Assembly (NCBI RefSeq): GCF_000259075.1
Contig: NZ_AJKI01000026.1
Location: 1-64,000 of the forward strand
DNA length: 64,000 nt
Reading direction: 5' to 3'
Source: Marinilabilia salmonicolor JCM 21150
Lineage (GTDB): Bacteria > Bacteroidota > Bacteroidia > Bacteroidales > Marinilabiliaceae
The notes under the pieces were generated by a model. The model worked only from the letters and a program-made list of their open reading frames with translations, was not told the DNA's origin and ran no database searches. Made by a program: the position numbers and the translations under genes. Below are positions 42,615-51,438 of the stretch, piece after piece. How positions within the stretch are numbered: the first letter of the stretch is position 1; every line of letters begins with the position of its first letter.

Positions 42615-43403
42615 ATGGATAACAAAAAAGTAATTCTCATAACCGGCGGAAGTTCGGGAATCGGACTCAGCATTGCAGAGAAATTAACAGGTCAAAATTA
42701 CAAGGTCATTTCTGTAAGCCGAAATCAGGAGAAAATTGAACGTGCGGTTAAAGAGAAGCCCCAACTGAAAAACAAAGTGGATTTCATACCAGGGGATGTT
42801 TCCAGTCAGGAAAGCATTGGCAAGCTGTTTTCGTATATTCAAAATCAATATGGCGTATTGCATGGGCTCATCAATAGTGCAGGAATCATTAGCATAGGAA
42901 CACTGGAGACACTCAGTCCTGCTGACTGGCAAATGATGCTGAATGTAAATCTTACCGGCCCCTTTCTTATGGCAAAAACAATGCTCCCCCTTCTGAAAAA
43001 AGCCAATGGAGCTTCCGTAATCAACATTTCGTCTATTGCAGGGCTGCGTCCGGGCACCAGCATAGGCTATTCTGTATCCAAAGCAGGGCTGGATATGCTT
43101 ACACGTTTTCTGGTAGCCGACTTAGGGCCCTACAACATCCGGGTCAACTCCATTAATCCGGGATTAGTAAAAACCCATCTGCATTTCGACAACAACATTT
43201 TTACCAGTCGGGAAGATTACGACAAAATGATAGAGGGTGCCAGAGTGCGTCATCCGCTAAAAAGAGTAGGAGAACCCGTAGATATTGCCAATATGGTGAA
43301 TTTCCTGATATCTGATGAAGCCTCCTGGATATCCGGCGCTATTATCCCCCTGGCTGGGGGAGTCACCGAAGAAAATGGTTTTTTACCTCCAAAGAGGATG
43401 TGA
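42615..43403 (+). CDS. Short-chain dehydrogenase/reductase
   Basis: This 262-residue SDR has the cofactor motif TGGSSGIG, the NSAG motif, the catalytic Ser in NISSIAGL and YSVSK (Tyr-x3-Lys), and the C-terminal segment ISDEASWISGAIIPLAGG. It would oxidise or reduce an alcohol or ketone with NAD(P). The substrate cannot be told. It is followed by a sugar or galactoside acetyltransferase gene on the same strand (72-bp gap). Confidence 0.88.
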   Translation: MDNKKVILITGGSSGIGLSIAEKLTGQNYKVISVSRNQEKIERAVKEKPQLKNKVDFIPGDVSSQESIGKLFSYIQNQYGVLHGLINSAGIISIGTLETLSPADWQMMLNVNLTGPFLMAKTMLPLLKKANGASVINISSIAGLRPGTSIGYSVSKAGLDMLTRFLVADLGPYNIRVNSINPGLVKTHLHFDNNIFTSREDYDKMIEGARVRHPLKRVGEPVDIANMVNFLISDEASWISGAIIPLAGGVTEENGFLPPKRM

Positions 43404-43475
43404 GAGCGAAGCGGTTCAATTCGTTCTCAAATTTTTATTTAATTCTACATCAGGCAATTACAAGATTTTAAACGG

Positions 43476-44030
43476 ATGAAAACAGAAAAAGAAAAAATGC
43501 TCGCAGGTGAGCCCTATGATGCTCATTGCGAAGAGATGATTGCCATACGTACAAAGATAAAACGCATATTACACAAGCTCAATGTGACCGAATATTATAC
43601 CGACCACTTTAAAGATACGATGAATGAGCTGTGTCCCAACTCAGCCCCAAATATACATTTGGAACCACCCTTCTACTGCGATTATGGAGAGAATATCTAT
43701 GCCGGTGATGGTGTTTTCATCAACTTCGGAGCTGTTATTCTTGATGGAGCCAGAGTGACCATTGGACGTAAAACCCTCATTGCACCGGGAGTGCACATCT
43801 ACACAGCGGAACACCCTGTAAACATTGAGGATCGAAGAAAATGGGAAAACTGTCGGCCAGTTACCATTGGAGATGAGTGCTGGATTGGTGGTCATGCCAC
43901 CATCTGTCCGGGAGTTACCATTGGCGACAGAGCTGTGATTGGAGCAGGGGCGGTAGTCACAAAAAACATTCCTGCAGACAGCCTGGCTGTTGGCAATCCG
44001 GCCAAAGTCATTAAAAAATTGAATCAGTAA
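43476..44030 (+). CDS. Maltose/galactoside O-acetyltransferase-type enzyme
   Basis: This 184-residue protein has the Maa N-terminal segment (MLAGEPYDAHCEEM) and left-handed hexapeptide repeats, with the catalytic His in IYTAEHPVN and the end GAVVTKNIPADSLAVGNPAKVIK. It moves acetyl from acetyl-CoA to a sugar hydroxyl. Cytoplasmic trimer. A terminator follows. Confidence 0.88.
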   Translation: MKTEKEKMLAGEPYDAHCEEMIAIRTKIKRILHKLNVTEYYTDHFKDTMNELCPNSAPNIHLEPPFYCDYGENIYAGDGVFINFGAVILDGARVTIGRKTLIAPGVHIYTAEHPVNIEDRRKWENCRPVTIGDECWIGGHATICPGVTIGDRAVIGAGAVVTKNIPADSLAVGNPAKVIKKLNQ

Positions 44031-44041
44031 GAAATAAAGAA

Positions 44042-44087
44042 CAGAGGGCCTCACTCGCTTGATGTGAGACCCTCTGTATAAAAAAAT
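44042..44087 (+). terminator. Terminator after the acetyltransferase gene
   Basis: CAGAGGG and CCCTCTG, with CTCAC/GTGAG inside, form a stem followed by an A-rich tract on plus; the T-run is weak on this strand, so it may act with the reverse strand too. Confidence 0.55.
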
Positions 44088-44117
44088 CTCTTCTGCCTTC
44101 TGCCTGAAGACTAAATA

Positions 44118-44280
44118 GTCTCTGTCCATAAAGTACCATTTACTGCGTTACGCTTGTCCGGAAAGTACTCATTTACGAAAAGTAAACTCCGTATTTTCGG
44201 ACTTCGCAAGCCTTGTAACTGGCACTTTCTGAACAGACACAGCTCCAGCCAGAAACTTTCCTGACTTTATAGACGGGCAC
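44118..44280. repeat. Family 1 palindromic element, copy 6
   Basis: This 163-bp element runs from GTCTCTGTCCATAAAG to TTTATAGACGGGCAC, flanked by TAAATA (44112-44117 and 44281-44286). Subtype A interior with GCGTTACGCTTG and a central hairpin. Confidence 0.85.
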
Positions 44281-44286
44281 TAAATA

Positions 44287-44437
44287 GTCTCTGTCCATAA
44301 ACTAAGCGTTTTTCATGTGTTTGAGCTAGAAAGTTCAAATTCAAGGCGTGTGAAAAATCTAAACCGCAGAATACTAGTGTGTTTGAGGATTTATATTTTG
44401 AGCAACAACGCAGAATTTGGACTTTATAGACAAACAC
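44287..44437. repeat. Family 1 palindromic element, copy 7
   Basis: This 151-bp element is a subtype B copy in the opposite direction to copy 3, running from GTCTCTGTCCATAAAC to TTTATAGACAAACAC, flanked by TAAATA (44281-44286, shared with copy 6, and 44438-44443). Confidence 0.85.
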
Positions 44438-44451
44438 TAAATAGCTATTTC

Positions 44452-45030
44452 CTAGTAATTCTCCGGCTCAATCTCGAAATGTTCCTGCGGATGGTTACAG
44501 GCGGGACAAGCCTTGGGCGCTTTATTAGCTTCATGAACAAAACCACATTTGCGGCATCTCCAACGTACTTTTTCCTCACGCTCAAAAACTTTTCCTTCGT
44601 CCACATTGGCCTTCAGTTTTCGGTAGCGGGCTTCATGTTCCTTCTCTACCTTAGCAATATTTTTAAAGGCATTGGCCACTTTCTGAAAACCTTCGGCAGC
44701 AGCAACCTCAGCAAATTTGGGATACAGCTCTTCCCACTCTTCATTTTCCCCCATGGCAGCAGCTTCCAGGTTCTCTGCTGTAGTGCCCACTTTACCGGCG
44801 GGATAGGTAGCAGTAATCTCCACATCCCCACCTTCAAGAAAATCAAAAAATCGTTTGGCATGCTGCAACTCCTGCTCGGCAGTTTCCATAAAAATGGCCT
44901 CAATCTGACGATATCCTTCCTTGCGTGCCTGGCTGGCAAACATGGTGTAGCGACTGCGTGCCTGAGACTCACCGGCAAAAGCTTTCAACAAATTCTTCTC
45001 TGTTTCTGTTCCTATTAATAATTTGTCCAT
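44452..45030 (-). CDS. Rubrerythrin
   Basis: This 192-residue protein has a ferritin-like four-helix domain with diiron ligands in FAGESQARSRY, AEQELQHAKRF and KEHEARYRKL, and a C-terminal rubredoxin domain with CRKCG and CPACNHP. Rubrerythrins reduce hydrogen peroxide in anaerobes and microaerophiles, taking electrons from rubredoxin or NADH reductases. It stands alone, with two family 1 elements just downstream of its stop codon. Confidence 0.93.
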   Translation of the reverse strand: MDKLLIGTETEKNLLKAFAGESQARSRYTMFASQARKEGYRQIEAIFMETAEQELQHAKRFFDFLEGGDVEITATYPAGKVGTTAENLEAAAMGENEEWEELYPKFAEVAAAEGFQKVANAFKNIAKVEKEHEARYRKLKANVDEGKVFEREEKVRWRCRKCGFVHEANKAPKACPACNHPQEHFEIEPENY

Positions 45031-45223
45031 ATTATTTGTCGTTTATCTTTAACATTTGATTTTGGATCACGAAAATAATCATGGAAATATTGAGAATGAA
45101 ACCAAATAAAGGATGAAATAAGGGGAGCAACCTGTCAAAAACTAAAAATCAGAAACAACCTCGTTCTGTTGCCCACAGAAAATGATTACTTTTATACTTC
45201 ATACACATGAAAAAACAAAAACC

Positions 45224-46147
45224 ATGAAAAACCTTTTATTCTTCTCAGCAATAATCCTTATAACCTCCTGCTCTTCAGGCATTAAACCTGTCGAAAGCAC
45301 CCCAACTGCCCAATTAGGGGAAGGTGCTATCTGGCATCCCGAAAAAGAAGCTTTGCTTTGGGTGGATATCACCGGAGGCAAGGTATATATGTACAAACCA
45401 GGCAAAGGAATGATTCACGACATCTCTCTTGAAAGTATGGTAGGTACGGTGGTGCCGGCAACCGGAGAATATTTTGCCATTGCAGCCCAGGAAACAGGGA
45501 TTTCCGGATTAAAAGAGGACGGGACCAAACAAAAAATTGCTGATTTTCCGGCCGATGCACTTTCCAATGTGCGGTTCAACGACGGCAAATGTGATCCGGA
45601 AGGACGTTTTTGGGTTGGAACCATGGAAAAAACAGCAAAAGAGGGTGCTGCCAAACTCTATATGTTGGGGGACGACAGCCTGCACATCAAAAAAAGTAAC
45701 ATCACTATTTCCAATGGAATTGTCTGGGATACCAATAAAAACATCATGTACTACATTGATACCCCGACGCAACAAGTGGCAGCATACGATTATGAGCCTG
45801 AAACCGGAGCCATCTCCAATAAGCGGGTTGTAGTGGAAGTCCCCAAAGAAAAGGGAAGTCCTGACGGAATGAGCATTGATGCAGAAGGCAAACTCTGGAT
45901 AGCTCACTGGGGTGGCAACGGCGTTTATCGTTGGGATCCGGAAACCGGAAACCTGATGGAGAAAATTGAAGTACCAGCTCCCAACGTTACCTCCTGCGCA
46001 TTCGGAGGGTCTGATCTTACCACCCTCTACATTACTACTGCACGCGAGGGACTATCGGAAGAACAGCTAAAAACTTATCCTCAAAGCGGGTCTTTGTTTG
46101 TAATAGAAACAAATGTAAAGGGGACACAGGCTAATCTGTTTAAATAA
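45224..46147 (+). CDS. SMP-30/gluconolactonase-like lipoprotein
   Basis: This 307-residue protein (from MKNLLFFSAII) has a lipoprotein signal (ILITSC) and a six-blade propeller with AQLGEGAIWHPEKEALLWVD (metal Glu), VRFNDGKCDPEGRFWVGTM and SPDGMSIDAEGKLWIAHWGG, the marks of SMP-30/gluconolactonase. It would open sugar lactones in the periplasm. I chose the ATG at 45224 because it starts the signal peptide. Confidence 0.88.
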   Translation: MKNLLFFSAIILITSCSSGIKPVESTPTAQLGEGAIWHPEKEALLWVDITGGKVYMYKPGKGMIHDISLESMVGTVVPATGEYFAIAAQETGISGLKEDGTKQKIADFPADALSNVRFNDGKCDPEGRFWVGTMEKTAKEGAAKLYMLGDDSLHIKKSNITISNGIVWDTNKNIMYYIDTPTQQVAAYDYEPETGAISNKRVVVEVPKEKGSPDGMSIDAEGKLWIAHWGGNGVYRWDPETGNLMEKIEVPAPNVTSCAFGGSDLTTLYITTAREGLSEEQLKTYPQSGSLFVIETNVKGTQANLFK

Positions 46148-46160
46148 AACAGGAAATTTA

Positions 46161-46187
46161 TTCCAACCTTTTTTGCTCTTCATCGTC
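46161..46187 (+). promoter_or_regulatory. ECF-type promoter of the sigma operon
   Basis: TTCCAACC (46161-46168), 15 bases, then CGTC (46184-46187), 25 bases before the ATG of the first gene. The same motif with the same spacing lies upstream of the DUF4382 gene (48844-48870). AAC and CGTC are typical -35 and -10 cores of ECF sigma promoters. Confidence 0.6.
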
Positions 46188-46212
46188 TTTAAAATACCAA
46201 AAACAACAAAAA

Positions 46213-47001
46213 ATGCGCAAACAAAGGTTCTATCTGCTGATTTTAACAACATTGATACTGGGGGCATGTCAAAAAGACGAACTGACATTGCCCGCCAGTG
46301 TGGATGTAAACTTCGACCTTATACCCTTTGTTAAAAGCGATATTGATTATCAATCAAGTCAGGCTCTGCTCAAAAACAGTTCCCTAAGTAATACTGACAT
46401 CCTTGGGCAAACCCCACCTCCGGGATTAATTAAAAAAATGGAGATTTTTAAAGCCACTTTTTTCATCACCGACATGATTATAGAAGGAATAAGAAAACAG
46501 GGTGCTGATGTATATGAGACCATTCCCTTTGATCCTCCCCTGGAGATTCAACTGGACGAGAGAAAAACCACGTCCCAACATCTTTCCTTTGACATTCCTC
46601 AGGGGGTGTACGAAAAACTCGAACTCAGGATTTTTATGGGCACAGAGAACCACACCGCATTGGAATTCCAAGGAGAAGTTACCCCGGGAAAATCACCAAC
46701 AATCACTTTCAATTATCAGTTTGTTCTGAAACAGGAAGTAACGATCCAGGCAACCAAAAAGGCCGGAAGACCCGGCGACAGTATTATTCTGAATAAGGAC
46801 CACAAAGAGCAGGCATCCCTTAACCTGGATGCAGATTACTTTTTCAAATTTTTCCCAATTCCTTTGTTAGCTCAACATAAAAAAGAGGAACTCACAGAGG
46901 GAAACGAAATAATCATAAGCAATATCAACGAAAAAGATACACCCTTTTTTACAGCTATGAGTGAAAGACTTGAAGAGTCTTTTTCTTTAGTTTTTGAATA
47001 G
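46213..47001 (+). CDS. Hypothetical lipoprotein of the ECF operon
   Basis: This 262-residue protein has a lipoprotein signal (LTTLILGAC, Cys 19). The mature part is beta-rich, with FKATFFITDMIIEGIRKQGAD and a central FDIPQGVYEKLELRIFMG segment. That pattern resembles DUF4382-like lipoproteins such as the gene at 48937, but the match is loose. It starts the operon that continues with the ECF sigma factor (5-bp gap) and its membrane partner, so it is probably part of the signal or envelope output. Confidence 0.7.
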   Translation: MRKQRFYLLILTTLILGACQKDELTLPASVDVNFDLIPFVKSDIDYQSSQALLKNSSLSNTDILGQTPPPGLIKKMEIFKATFFITDMIIEGIRKQGADVYETIPFDPPLEIQLDERKTTSQHLSFDIPQGVYEKLELRIFMGTENHTALEFQGEVTPGKSPTITFNYQFVLKQEVTIQATKKAGRPGDSIILNKDHKEQASLNLDADYFFKFFPIPLLAQHKKEELTEGNEIIISNINEKDTPFFTAMSERLEESFSLVFE

Positions 47002-47006
47002 CATGA

Positions 47007-47564
47007 ATGGAGAAAGAACTGTTTCCTGAAGAGGAGGTAATAGAAGGCTGCAAGGAAAAAAAGCGATATTATCAGGAACTGTTATATCGCCGTTTTGCCC
47101 CGAAAATGTACGGGGTGTGTCTTAGTTATGCCCAAAACCGGGAGCAGGCAAGTGATGTTTTACACGATTCTTTTTTGAAAATATTCAGAAATATTCAATC
47201 ATACAAAAACCAGGGTTCTTTTGAAGGTTGGATTCGACGTATTGTCACCAATACAGCAATTGACCATATTCGAAGAAATATTAAAAACGTACCGCTGATT
47301 AATGAGGAGATCCCGGAAACGGAAGAGATAGACGAAGAAACTGTTTCCATCAGCATGAATGAATTGCACCAACAGGTAGCGCGCTTGCCGGAAGGAGCCA
47401 GAATTGTATTCAACTTATATGCTCTGGAGGGAATGACACACCATGAAATTGCAGAAAAACTGAACATTACAACAGGAACATCCAAGTCGCAATTCAGCCG
47501 GGCGCGACAATTGCTTCAGGGATGGGTAAAAGAATTAATGCACAAAAAAGATGGACTTTCTTAA
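47007..47564 (+). CDS. ECF RNA polymerase sigma factor
   Basis: This 185-residue protein has sigma region 2 (LLYRRFAPKMYGVCLSYAQN, then DVLHDSFLKIFRNI and GWIRRIVTNTAIDHIRR) and region 4 (LPEGARIVFNLYALEGMTHHEIAEKLNITTGTSKSQFSRAR). It directs RNA polymerase to a small regulon. The next gene overlaps it by 14 bp and encodes its likely anti-sigma factor. Two TTCCAACC-N15-CGTC motifs, one before this operon and one after it, are candidate targets, giving a self-activating loop. Confidence 0.9.
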   Translation: MEKELFPEEEVIEGCKEKKRYYQELLYRRFAPKMYGVCLSYAQNREQASDVLHDSFLKIFRNIQSYKNQGSFEGWIRRIVTNTAIDHIRRNIKNVPLINEEIPETEEIDEETVSISMNELHQQVARLPEGARIVFNLYALEGMTHHEIAEKLNITTGTSKSQFSRARQLLQGWVKELMHKKDGLS

Positions 47565-48840
47565 GTGGTATAAAAACACAGTAGATTCAGGCCAGGAAGA
47601 GCCTCCTGACTATACATGGGAAGATATTCAGAATGATCTGGATATTGACCATGTGTATGAACGCCTCGAAAGATCACTGCAGAAAGACCGCCGGAAAATC
47701 TGGATTTGGCGGGCATCCTCTGCTGCCGGTATTCTTTTGTTGCTTTCAGTAGGAACAATGCTCATAAATCGTTTTCGACAAACAACCACTGAACCCCCCA
47801 TTGCTATCAATTCATCCTCACCCCCAACAACTCTGCATCAACCTGAGAGCATTGCCCCTCCCCTGCTACAAACAGATACCAGCTCCCTTCAGGAAATGTC
47901 TCACACCCTAATTATTCCTATACAGTCAACCCAGAAAAAACAAAAAAACGATACTGATAAGAGTATCCTGATGGCAGACCTGCAACCGGAACCGGATAAT
48001 CAGACAATAATAGTAAATCCGGATTCATTTCACATCGAAACTGCATCCCCTGTGTTTCCCATGGCGGGAAACGCCGGCCACATAGGAATCAACAAGGACA
48101 GGCTTTCCCCAATGAGTTTCATCATCCCTGAAGCCAAAATGTCCATAGATTACGAAACACTTCAGGCCCATATTGAGATGCCGGAACCGAAACAAGAACC
48201 AATCTTCCCTGAAAGAAGCAATACAAATCAGATTCTTTCCAGAATTACCATCTTTGCGGCTGGCGAACTGGCAAATACCTGGCTCATCAGCCCCAAAACA
48301 AAAGAGGCGTTCGATCCACAAGACTTTACGGCCAACCAGACAACCATAAAACAAAATTACGGGATCGGGATTTCCGGAAACATTACAGAGCGATGGGAGA
48401 TAGTAGGACAGTTCAGTTTCGCCCGACAAACCGGCCAACATTACAAAGAGTACTACCAGGGGAAATATGTCTCCAACAACATTGACCTGGAATATACAGA
48501 CATTGCCTTAAGAGCCCGCTACAGGCCATTTAAAAGAAATCTGAACCATGCATTTTCAACAGGCCTTTATTCTGCATTTTTAAATGATGCACATCAATTT
48601 ATCAGCAACCAAAGAACAGACATCTCAACAGATTATACAAAAACTGACTTTGGCATCATTGCAGGATACCAATATTTCGCTCCTGTAACGAACAAAATAA
48701 CGCTGGCAGCAGGTGCGTTTTACAGGCAGGGATTGAAAAACATCTTCGCAGGCAACGATTTAATTTCCAGCAATCTAAACCAATCCTCCAACACATCTTT
48801 TAACTTCACCATTTCGGTTGGTTACACATTTTCTTTATAA
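47551..48840 (+). CDS. Dual-membrane anti-sigma factor candidate (Dma-like)
   Basis: This 429-residue protein has a short cytosolic part (1-50, DFLKWYKNTVDSGQ with helical VYERLERSLQKD), one membrane helix (about 51-73), a long Pro/Ser/Gln-rich periplasmic linker (about 75-230), and a C-terminal beta-barrel (about 233-429) with alternating aromatic strands, ending in YTFSL. So one chain seems to span the inner membrane, periplasm and outer membrane. Such anti-sigma factors were described in Bacteroides thetaiotaomicron, where they affect vesicle formation. It overlaps the sigma gene by 14 bp, which fits coupled synthesis. Topology is read from sequence only. Confidence 0.78.
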   Translation: MDFLKWYKNTVDSGQEEPPDYTWEDIQNDLDIDHVYERLERSLQKDRRKIWIWRASSAAGILLLLSVGTMLINRFRQTTTEPPIAINSSSPPTTLHQPESIAPPLLQTDTSSLQEMSHTLIIPIQSTQKKQKNDTDKSILMADLQPEPDNQTIIVNPDSFHIETASPVFPMAGNAGHIGINKDRLSPMSFIIPEAKMSIDYETLQAHIEMPEPKQEPIFPERSNTNQILSRITIFAAGELANTWLISPKTKEAFDPQDFTANQTTIKQNYGIGISGNITERWEIVGQFSFARQTGQHYKEYYQGKYVSNNIDLEYTDIALRARYRPFKRNLNHAFSTGLYSAFLNDAHQFISNQRTDISTDYTKTDFGIIAGYQYFAPVTNKITLAAGAFYRQGLKNIFAGNDLISSNLNQSSNTSFNFTISVGYTFSL

Positions 48841-48843
48841 TTT

Positions 48844-48870
48844 TTCCAACCCTTCACCAACCTCCACGTC
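48844..48870 (+). promoter_or_regulatory. Second ECF-type promoter, before the DUF4382 gene
   Basis: TTCCAACC (48844-48851), 15 bases, CGTC (48867-48870), 66 bases before the ATG at 48937. Same core words and spacing as at 46161-46187. Confidence 0.6.
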
Positions 48871-48936
48871 TATTCATTAAAGTCCGGAGATAAAACCGGA
48901 GAATTTATTTTTTTAACTAAAAAATCAAGGGCAATT

Positions 48937-49836
48937 ATGAAGAAATTAATCTTTCTGACAATCGGGTTAATTACACCATTTCTATTTTTATCCTGTAATG
49001 AGGATGGAAATTCAACCTCAGGAACAGGTACTTTGAAACTTTCAATAACAGATGCTCCGGTTGATACGGATGGCATCACGGCAGTCAATATTGCCGTTAA
49101 AGAAGTGCAGTATCACGTGGAAGGTGAAGAATGGAAATCGTTTGAAGGATTTGAACCGGATACATTTAATTTATTGGAGTTGACGGGAGGCGAATCCGAA
49201 TTATTGGGACAATTTGAATTAGGATCAGGTAATTATACCCAACTGCGCTTTATTTTAGATTTGCCTGTTGGAGTGCCTGCATCGGCAATGGCCAACCCCG
49301 GATGCTACCTGGAATTTGAAGATGGCTCTACCCAACCACTTTTCGTACCCAGCGGAGCTCAAACCGGGTACAAAGCCACCGGTAACTTCACGGTTCCTGT
49401 GAATGGGCAGATAGCCGTTACAGCCGATTTCGACGCACGAAAATCAGTTGTTAAAGCCGGCAATTCGGGCAAATACATTCTCAAGCCCACCATTCGGCTG
49501 ATTGCGGACAATCAGGCGGGAAGCATCTCGGGAACTGTCACCAATATTCCCGAAGGAAGCAGCATAATGGTTTATGCCTATGAAGATGGTATTTATACAG
49601 AAGAAGAAGCTGCAGAACCGGAAGAAGAAGCAGTCCGTTTTTCCAATGCCGTTACCAACTGGAAAGTTGATGAAGAAGGTAATTACACCTTGGCATTTTT
49701 GGCTCCGGGAGCTTACGATTTAATCGTTGTTGAAACCCTGGAGGGTGAATTCAGCCAGGTACTGAAGGTTTTGGAAGATATTCAGGTTGAAAGTCTTGAG
49801 GAAACAGTATTGGATATAGATATCAACGACCAGTAA
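48937..49836 (+). CDS. DUF4382 lipoprotein
   Basis: This 299-residue protein has a lipoprotein signal (TPFLFLSC) and a DUF4382 domain (about 27-190) with GTLKLSITDAPVDTDGITAV and the WKSFEGFEPDTFNLLEL segment, then a second beta-sandwich domain (195-299), like carboxypeptidase regulatory modules (GSISGTVTNIPEGSSIMVYAY). Its function is unknown. It reads after the anti-sigma gene with its own ECF-type motif and so is probably a main product of the sigma regulon at the cell envelope. A terminator hairpin begins in its stop codon. Confidence 0.85.
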   Translation: MKKLIFLTIGLITPFLFLSCNEDGNSTSGTGTLKLSITDAPVDTDGITAVNIAVKEVQYHVEGEEWKSFEGFEPDTFNLLELTGGESELLGQFELGSGNYTQLRFILDLPVGVPASAMANPGCYLEFEDGSTQPLFVPSGAQTGYKATGNFTVPVNGQIAVTADFDARKSVVKAGNSGKYILKPTIRLIADNQAGSISGTVTNIPEGSSIMVYAYEDGIYTEEEAAEPEEEAVRFSNAVTNWKVDEEGNYTLAFLAPGAYDLIVVETLEGEFSQVLKVLEDIQVESLEETVLDIDINDQ

Positions 49837-49859
49837 ATCTAATTCATGAATTAGATTTA
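49834..49859 (+). terminator. 26-bp perfect palindrome at the DUF4382 stop
   Basis: A perfect palindrome begins with the TAA stop codon (TAAATCTAATTCA and its exact mirror) and is followed by CCTTTTTTT. It serves as a terminator. Confidence 0.75.
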
Positions 49860-49895
49860 CCTTTTTTTGAACTTTTGGGTTAGGTTTAAGTTAGG

Positions 49896-49932
49896 AAAGC
49901 CGGTGGACAAACGTGTCCGCCGGCTTTTTTTG
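49896..49932. terminator. Second terminator, GC-rich
   Basis: AAAGCCGGTGGACA pairs with TGTCCGCCGGCTTT around AACG, followed by a T-run; it can also end the DUF1080 transcript from the minus side. Confidence 0.75.
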
Positions 49933-49953
49933 GCAATTGTTATTTTCTTCAAC

Positions 49954-51210
49954 TTACAACTCCTGAAGCTTCAAATCTCTGAACATTATCTTAACATTTG
50001 AATCAGAATGTATTTGCAACGCGATACGCCCCTGGGCCCGACCAATCTTTTCATCTTCCAGATCTGCCATTTGTTCTCCATTAAGCCAGGTAGTTACTCT
50101 TGAGCCTTCCAGTCTTATTCTCAGGTTATTCCACTCGCCATAATTCAGTAGATCTTCTTTTTCTTCAGGTATTTGAATGAGCCAGCCCCTGCCATACGAT
50201 TCATAAACACCACCGGAATCCTTTCCCGGGGGTGCAATTTCCACTTGCCAACCGGTTATTTTTGTTCCTTCCAAAACGCTTCTGAAAAATAATCCGCTGT
50301 TACCATCTTTCACCTGCTTAAATTCAAAGGTAAGATCAAAGTCATCAAAATACCTTCTTGTAGCAAGATAGCCATACTCTTTTTCAGGCCCGTTTTCTCC
50401 AATAATAGCACCTTCTTCAACATACCATTTTTCATTCCCAAACTCTGTCCATCCATGAAGGTTTTCCCCGTTAAAAAGACCAAAGGACTTTGGTTTGTCA
50501 GGAAGCTCTTTGACTTTTATATTTCTGAACCAGGTTTTACTGCCGTGATCCTGCAGACAGAACTTTCCTTTTTGCGCCAAACCGTACTCCGGTGCATTTT
50601 CCCATTTCCCACTGTTTTTTAACTCGAACCATTTATCTGTCCATGCTTCAAACTCAACAATCTTCACACCATTGAGCCAGTGTGCAACATTTCCATTGTC
50701 AAAAACTATACGTGAAGTATTCCACTCCCCGGCCTTTTTTATAATCTTTTTCTCCGGATCAGCAATATGCATAGCATAATCGGCACCCGTCAACTGCCAA
50801 TCCGCCAGTTCCTGAGGGAATTCGAAATCATCTATCATCTGGTATTCCGGTCCGGTAAGATAAGGTGCCCCGAATTTTTTATCTTCAATAACATGATACA
50901 TTACACCACTGTTTCCCTGAGCCTCTATTTTCCAATCCCACTTAAGTTCAAAGTTTTGGAATTGGCGCTCTGAAACAATATCACCACCAATGTCCCCTCC
51001 TTTACCCAAGGCGACCAGACACTGATCTTCAACAGTCCATCCGGTAACCTCACCAGAATCATTAAACATATGCCAACCATTTGTTGAAGAGCCATCGAAA
51101 AGAAGTTGCCACCCGTCTCTATGTTCTTCCTCTGTAAGCCTGTTCTGTGGCTGCGTACAGCCTGCCATTAAAGAAACTGTTAAAAAGAATAAAAATACAG
51201 TCGTTTTCAT
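49954..51210 (-). CDS. Double DUF1080 glycan-hydrolase-like lipoprotein
   Basis: This 418-residue protein has a lipoprotein signal (TVSLMAGC) and two LamG-like DUF1080 domains (about 30-220 and 230-418). Both hold the GW..F and GNSG motifs (GNSGVMYHV and GNSGLFFRS). DUF1080 proteins include 3-keto-disaccharide hydrolases and other surface sugar enzymes. It is a single gene. The duplicated domain layout is common in Bacteroidota and Planctomycetota. Confidence 0.88.
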   Translation of the reverse strand: MKTTVFLFFLTVSLMAGCTQPQNRLTEEEHRDGWQLLFDGSSTNGWHMFNDSGEVTGWTVEDQCLVALGKGGDIGGDIVSERQFQNFELKWDWKIEAQGNSGVMYHVIEDKKFGAPYLTGPEYQMIDDFEFPQELADWQLTGADYAMHIADPEKKIIKKAGEWNTSRIVFDNGNVAHWLNGVKIVEFEAWTDKWFELKNSGKWENAPEYGLAQKGKFCLQDHGSKTWFRNIKVKELPDKPKSFGLFNGENLHGWTEFGNEKWYVEEGAIIGENGPEKEYGYLATRRYFDDFDLTFEFKQVKDGNSGLFFRSVLEGTKITGWQVEIAPPGKDSGGVYESYGRGWLIQIPEEKEDLLNYGEWNNLRIRLEGSRVTTWLNGEQMADLEDEKIGRAQGRIALQIHSDSNVKIMFRDLKLQEL

Positions 51211-51438
51211 AATCAGAAGATTTAATAAAGTTGATTTTTCACATCAGAAATATCAGAACTATTTCCCTTTAGTACAAACAAAATTGGGAAATCCGTTCAC
51301 ATTAACCGTTTTATTAACCTGAAGGGTCATTCCTTACAAATCAGAAGCATTAACACATCTTAACGCATCAAAAGATTAAACTATTTCAGGACAAAAGCAT
51401 CTAAATTACCGAAATACAATAACATAAAATAAATTGTT

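Noticed and set aside
44317-45018. 233-residue plus-strand ORF
   Set aside because: Starts inside a palindromic element and is antisense to rubrerythrin.
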